Position numbers and translations under genes: made by a program. This document shows positions 60,770 to 64,000 of a stretch of 64,000 nt of DNA, piece by piece. Location of the stretch: the NCBI RefSeq assembly GCF_000166275.1, contig NZ_CM001023.1, positions 248,001 through 312,000 of the forward strand. The letters are read 5' to 3'. A model generated the notes under the pieces. The model saw only the letters and a list, made by a program, of their open reading frames with translations. It was not told where the DNA came from and made no database searches. This DNA is from Algoriphagus machipongonensis (lineage in GTDB: Bacteria; Bacteroidota; Bacteroidia; Cytophagales; Cyclobacteriaceae). Positions within the stretch are counted from its first letter, which is position 1; every line of letters begins with the position of its first letter.

Positions 60770-62392
60770 ATGAAACAAAAATTATCAATTTTAAAAACTG
60801 CCATTTTTGCCTTGTTGTTTTTGCCTTTTTTGGCGAATGCACAAGACAAACCAAACATCGTCGTCATTTGGGGCGATGATATTGGGTATTGGAATGTGGG
60901 TGCATATACCCATGGAATGATGGGTAGAACTCCAAATATTGATGGAATTGCCCGGGATGGAATGCTTTTTACAGACCACTATGGACAACCAAGTTGTACT
61001 GCAGGTAGAGCAGCTTTCATCATGGGGCAATTACCTGTTAGGACGGGAATGACTACCATTGGTATTCCAGGTTCAACACAAGGAATCCAAGCTGTAGATC
61101 CTACTTTGGCACAAGTACTGAAAGCACAAGGGTATGCTACCGCTCAGTTTGGTAAAAACCACTTGGGTGATAGAAATGAGTTCTTACCTACGATGCACGG
61201 TTTCGATGAGTGGTTTGGTAACCTATACCACCTGAATGCTGAAGAGGAGCCAGAAGAATTGGATTACCCAGGACAGAAAAATCCTGCTTACAAAGAAAAA
61301 TTCGGTCCTCGAGGAGTTTTGCATACTTGGGCAACTGATACCGATGATCCTACTGTAGACCCTAAGTTTGGTAAGGTTGGTAAGCAAAGAATCGAAGATA
61401 CCGGACCTCTTACCCGTAAGAGAATGGAAACTATCGATTCGGAAGTAACTGATGAGACTTTGAAATACCTGGACAGAGTGGGCAAAGAAGATAAACCATT
61501 CTTTGTTTGGTACAATACCACTGCCACCCATATCTGGTCACATAGTACCAACAAATACATCCAAGCTGCTGTAGACGAAGGACGCGCAGAGGAAGATGTA
61601 GTTCGTGCGAAAATGATTGAGCATGATGAATTGATTGGTAAGATTCTTCAGAAGATCAAAGACATGGGAGAAGAAGATAACACCATCGTGATCTACTCTA
61701 CAGACAACGGTAATGAGTTGATGTACTGGCCTGATGGTGGTTATGCTCCATTCCGTGGTGAAAAAGGAACTACTTGGGAAGGCGGTCTGAGAGTGCCTAT
61801 GTTAGTAAAATGGCCAGGTAAAATCCCTGCTGGTACTTATTCGAATGGTATCCAAAGTCATGAGGATCTTTATGTTACTCTTGCAGCGGCTGCAGGTGCT
61901 CCAAACTTGAAAGAAGAACTTTTAAATGGGAAAGATATTGGAGGGACTACCTTCAAAACCCATTTAGATGGCTATAATAATCTGGACCTATGGACAGGAA
62001 AAACGGATAAGTCAGCCCGAAGAGAAATGTTCTACTACGATGAATCCGATTTAATGGCAATTCGAGTAGATGCCTGGAAAATGCACATTGGGGTGAAGCA
62101 TGGAGGAAGCTGGTTTGATGAAAAATCATACCCTAGTGTACCCTACATTGTGAATCTATTGATGGATCCAATGGAAAAAATGACTCCTGATTCTGAAGAA
62201 TGGGGATATGCAGGTCGAAAATTTGTAGCTCAAAAACTTTGGGCACCTACTGCTGCTGTTCCATTCATTCAAGCACATTTGAAATCTTTATTAGATTATC
62301 CACCAAGTCAGGGTGGTGAGTCTTTGAATATGAAAGCATCTATAGAGAGAGCAATGAAGGCGATGGAGCAACCAACTGGTGGAGTCCACTAA
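60770..62392 (+). CDS. Arylsulfatase-like S1 sulfatase (second of two)
   Basis: A 540-residue secreted sulfatase (signal about 1-24, ending ANAQ). It has WGDDIGYWN at about 34-42 and the nucleophile motif SCTAGRAAF (about 74-82), again CxAxR rather than CxPxR. STDNGNELMYWPDGGYAPFRGEKGT follows. It is clearly homologous to the 56497 gene, with an insertion around residues 180-205 (HTWATDTDDPTVDPKFG). Follows the HAD phosphatase by 47 nt and is followed by a terminator. Confidence 0.92.
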   Translation: MKQKLSILKTAIFALLFLPFLANAQDKPNIVVIWGDDIGYWNVGAYTHGMMGRTPNIDGIARDGMLFTDHYGQPSCTAGRAAFIMGQLPVRTGMTTIGIPGSTQGIQAVDPTLAQVLKAQGYATAQFGKNHLGDRNEFLPTMHGFDEWFGNLYHLNAEEEPEELDYPGQKNPAYKEKFGPRGVLHTWATDTDDPTVDPKFGKVGKQRIEDTGPLTRKRMETIDSEVTDETLKYLDRVGKEDKPFFVWYNTTATHIWSHSTNKYIQAAVDEGRAEEDVVRAKMIEHDELIGKILQKIKDMGEEDNTIVIYSTDNGNELMYWPDGGYAPFRGEKGTTWEGGLRVPMLVKWPGKIPAGTYSNGIQSHEDLYVTLAAAAGAPNLKEELLNGKDIGGTTFKTHLDGYNNLDLWTGKTDKSARREMFYYDESDLMAIRVDAWKMHIGVKHGGSWFDEKSYPSVPYIVNLLMDPMEKMTPDSEEWGYAGRKFVAQKLWAPTAAVPFIQAHLKSLLDYPPSQGGESLNMKASIERAMKAMEQPTGGVH

Positions 62393-62438
62393 TTTATAAT
62401 TTCATTGATGATCTTAACTCATCAATTAGCATTTCAAA

Positions 62439-62475
62439 GGCAGGTCCATTTTCAAAATGGCCTGCTTTTCTTTTA
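62439..62475 (+). terminator. Terminator after the second sulfatase
   Basis: GGCAGG-T-CCATTTT and AAAATGG-CCTGC form a long stem with a bulged T, followed by TTTTCTTTTAG. Confidence 0.8.
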
Positions 62476-62675
62476 GTTCTTTTTTCTAATCCCTTAGCCT
62501 CATTCTAACTCAAACCGAAGAATAAAAGGGGAATCCAAATGGATTAATCTATAGATGTTGAGTTAATAGTTTTCAGTCTCAGTCACCAGATTCGCTATGG
62601 CTATATAGATTATCAGTCATTTTACTTTCAACCGGTAAAACATAAAAGTTGATGACATAATTATAGTCAATCTCC

Positions 62676-63518
62676 TTAATTCACATCATTACTTACCATA
62701 TCAAAAGTCTCTCTCACTTTCGGTTGGAAGTTCCATTTCAAGGCTACGGTCGGTCCATAATACACATCAAACTGATTTCCATTTGTTCTTAACTGCATCT
62801 GAGCAATGATCCCTGTGAGCATGGTCAGGTTTTTGGTCAATCCAGCTGAGTAATACACGGATTGTCGAAAAATGTCGAATCGGTTTTTGGCATATTCCTT
62901 TGAAGGGAATTTGAACATGATCTCCGTATAATAAGAGATGTTCTGAGATGTGAAAATTGGGTTTTCCTTTTGTTTGAGGTAATGATTGACACCAAAACGT
63001 CCTCTTAATCGAGGGATGGTGCGTTTGATACCATTTTTATCATCGAAAAATTTTGTCTCGAATCTCACTTGTTCGAACAGACTTCCTTTGGGCATTTTTT
63101 GCATATAAGTTCCCATCAGTATCAATCGCCTTTCTAGAATTTCTGGATTTCCAGCCTCCTCGATCTCATATTTCTTATTTCGTGCGTAGCCAACATAAAA
63201 CTTCATATGTTTAAATCCTGAGTAAACCAGCCAAGGCCTGACAACAAAGCGCTGCACATAAGCATAAGGGTTTGAATTGGTATAAGCACCTTGTGAGACT
63301 AATTGTACATCTACCTGGCCTGAAATTTTCCATTTGGTTAGTAAAGGAAAAGCGACATCAATCTCAGATATCGAGGCGGGAATAAAACCTAATTTGTATT
63401 GAGGTTCAGATTGGGCAGACAATTTAAAAGGGTTCAATAAATTGAAAAAGAGTGCAATACAGCAAAGGATTGTCCAGTTAATTTTTTCTTTGCCAGAATT
63501 TTTATAGAAGCCTTTCAT
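62676..63518 (-). CDS. DUF2490 family protein
   Basis: A 280-residue secreted protein. The N-terminal hydrophobic region (about 15-35) ends at LSAQ. The rest is rich in beta strands with Tyr and Arg (YVQRFVVRPWLVYSGFKHMKFYVGYARN, then RRLILMGTYMQKM), as in DUF2490 outer-membrane-like proteins. The C-terminus reads VALKWNFQPKV. Function is unknown; it converges on the second sulfatase gene. Confidence 0.82.
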   Translation of the reverse strand: MKGFYKNSGKEKINWTILCCIALFFNLLNPFKLSAQSEPQYKLGFIPASISEIDVAFPLLTKWKISGQVDVQLVSQGAYTNSNPYAYVQRFVVRPWLVYSGFKHMKFYVGYARNKKYEIEEAGNPEILERRLILMGTYMQKMPKGSLFEQVRFETKFFDDKNGIKRTIPRLRGRFGVNHYLKQKENPIFTSQNISYYTEIMFKFPSKEYAKNRFDIFRQSVYYSAGLTKNLTMLTGIIAQMQLRTNGNQFDVYYGPTVALKWNFQPKVRETFDMVSNDVN

Positions 63519-63888
63519 GAAATTTATGACAGTAATAAACCCAGTCTAAATAGTTGCTGAATTTAATCTAATACTCGAAATATTTGATCTTTTAATGAAC
63601 CAGAGGTGGAATTTTAAATAGATAAATTTTCCCGTATTTAATTTTCATCATTTGGTTGATATTGAGAGAATCTTAGAGTAACCGAATTAGGTTGATAAAC
63701 TCCCTATACATCATATGATTTCTATTACAAGGAGAGCAATCTGAAAACCTTTTTTTATATAGAAATTACTTCGAAATAAGTCAGATTCTTGATCATAAAT
63801 AAAAATTGTCAGCTACAATTCTTTAAATTTAAAAACATTAAGATTCATTTTTATTTAATAATTGAACCCAAAGCAATAATTAAAAACC
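63519..63888. other. Intergenic region without a recognised gene
   Basis: AT-rich gap between the DUF2490 gene start and the start of the final gene. It should contain both promoters. I saw no convincing repeat, hairpin or small gene in it. Confidence 0.5.
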
Positions 63889-64000
63889 ATGAAAAAAATT
63901 ATACTAAGTGCTTTTTTTCTTTTAGCCATTTTTCAATTTGGATTCGCTCAAGATGATGCAGCAGAGTTGGCTAAAAAACTTGCGAACCCTATCGCATCGC
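63889..64000 (+). CDS. Secreted protein cut by the window end (possible outer-membrane porin-like transporter)
   Basis: The visible 37 residues are a signal peptide (MKKIILSAFFLLAIFQFGFAQ) followed by DDAAELAKKLANPIAS. This start resembles porin-like proteins often misannotated as neuromedin U in sulfatase-rich genomes. Only the 5' end is present, so the assignment is tentative. Confidence 0.6.
   Translation, partial: MKKIILSAFFLLAIFQFGFAQDDAAELAKKLANPIAS

Noticed and set aside
56497..62392. Choline sulfatase as part of the choline regulon
   Set aside because: Both sulfatases have CTAGR motifs and arylsulfatase-like features rather than the BetC-type CSPSR context, and the TetR operator is not seen before them.
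1..64000. CRISPR arrays, IS elements, rRNA operons and riboswitches
   Set aside because: No regularly spaced repeats, transposase genes, rRNA or recognised riboswitch structure was found on reading both strands.

Overview
The window looks like a chromosomal segment of a marine-type Bacteroidota bacterium, most likely order Cytophagales and close to Cyclobacteriaceae/Algoriphagus. This is an inference from the gene families: a SusC/SusD pair, TonB-box-type outer-membrane receptors, MuiA-like DUF4139 and DUF2490 proteins, a roughly 1,100-residue SecA, low GC, and promoters of the Bacteroidota type (TTTG, about 19 bases, TAnnTTTG). No search was run.

Layout. 1-7.8 kb holds housekeeping genes: a 3'-truncated mnmG, two perfect copies of a parS-like 16-mer, ybeY, an RsbW-like ATPase, xth, comF, a bacillithiol-transferase-like DinB protein, an SDR enzyme, a thioesterase and a TrmH-type methyltransferase. 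7.9-11.4 kb holds mutS and a LuxR-type regulator. 11.4-12.1 kb is a tRNA locus. It has a structurally poor tRNA-Gly and an intact tRNA-Leu(UAA). A small GIY-YIG endonuclease gene follows, then a duplicated 3' part of the same tRNA-Leu interrupted by a 19-nt hairpin. 12.4-24.9 kb holds betB, an MscS channel, a MazG-like protein, dapF, secA, a SPOR-like lipoprotein, an amidohydrolase, an S1/P1 nuclease and a TPR histidine kinase with its response regulator. 24.9-36.9 kb holds a DsbD, an M20 dipeptidase and an oxidative-stress neighbourhood (ohr, an ohrR-like gene lacking the sensing cysteine, a double-thioredoxin lipoprotein, oxyR, nlpE). 37-38.5 kb is a membrane-protein/winged-helix regulator pair with matching palindromic operators.

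39.2-50.9 kb is the most coherent system. A TetR regulator sits beside a metallophosphoesterase, a SusC/SusD pair, an ENPP-type phosphodiesterase, choline dehydrogenase (betA) and a BCCT transporter. The same palindrome (TTGAAT-N4-ATTCAA) overlaps the -7 element of three promoters: the regulator/phosphoesterase region, susC, and the distant betB at 12.4 kb. I infer a choline-phosphoester capture and glycine-betaine regulon under this TetR protein.

51-64 kb holds a MuiA-like protein, an S9 peptidase, a PKD lipoprotein, then a sulfatase/AraC/HAD-phosphatase/sulfatase island, a DUF2490 protein, and the start of a secreted protein cut by the window end.
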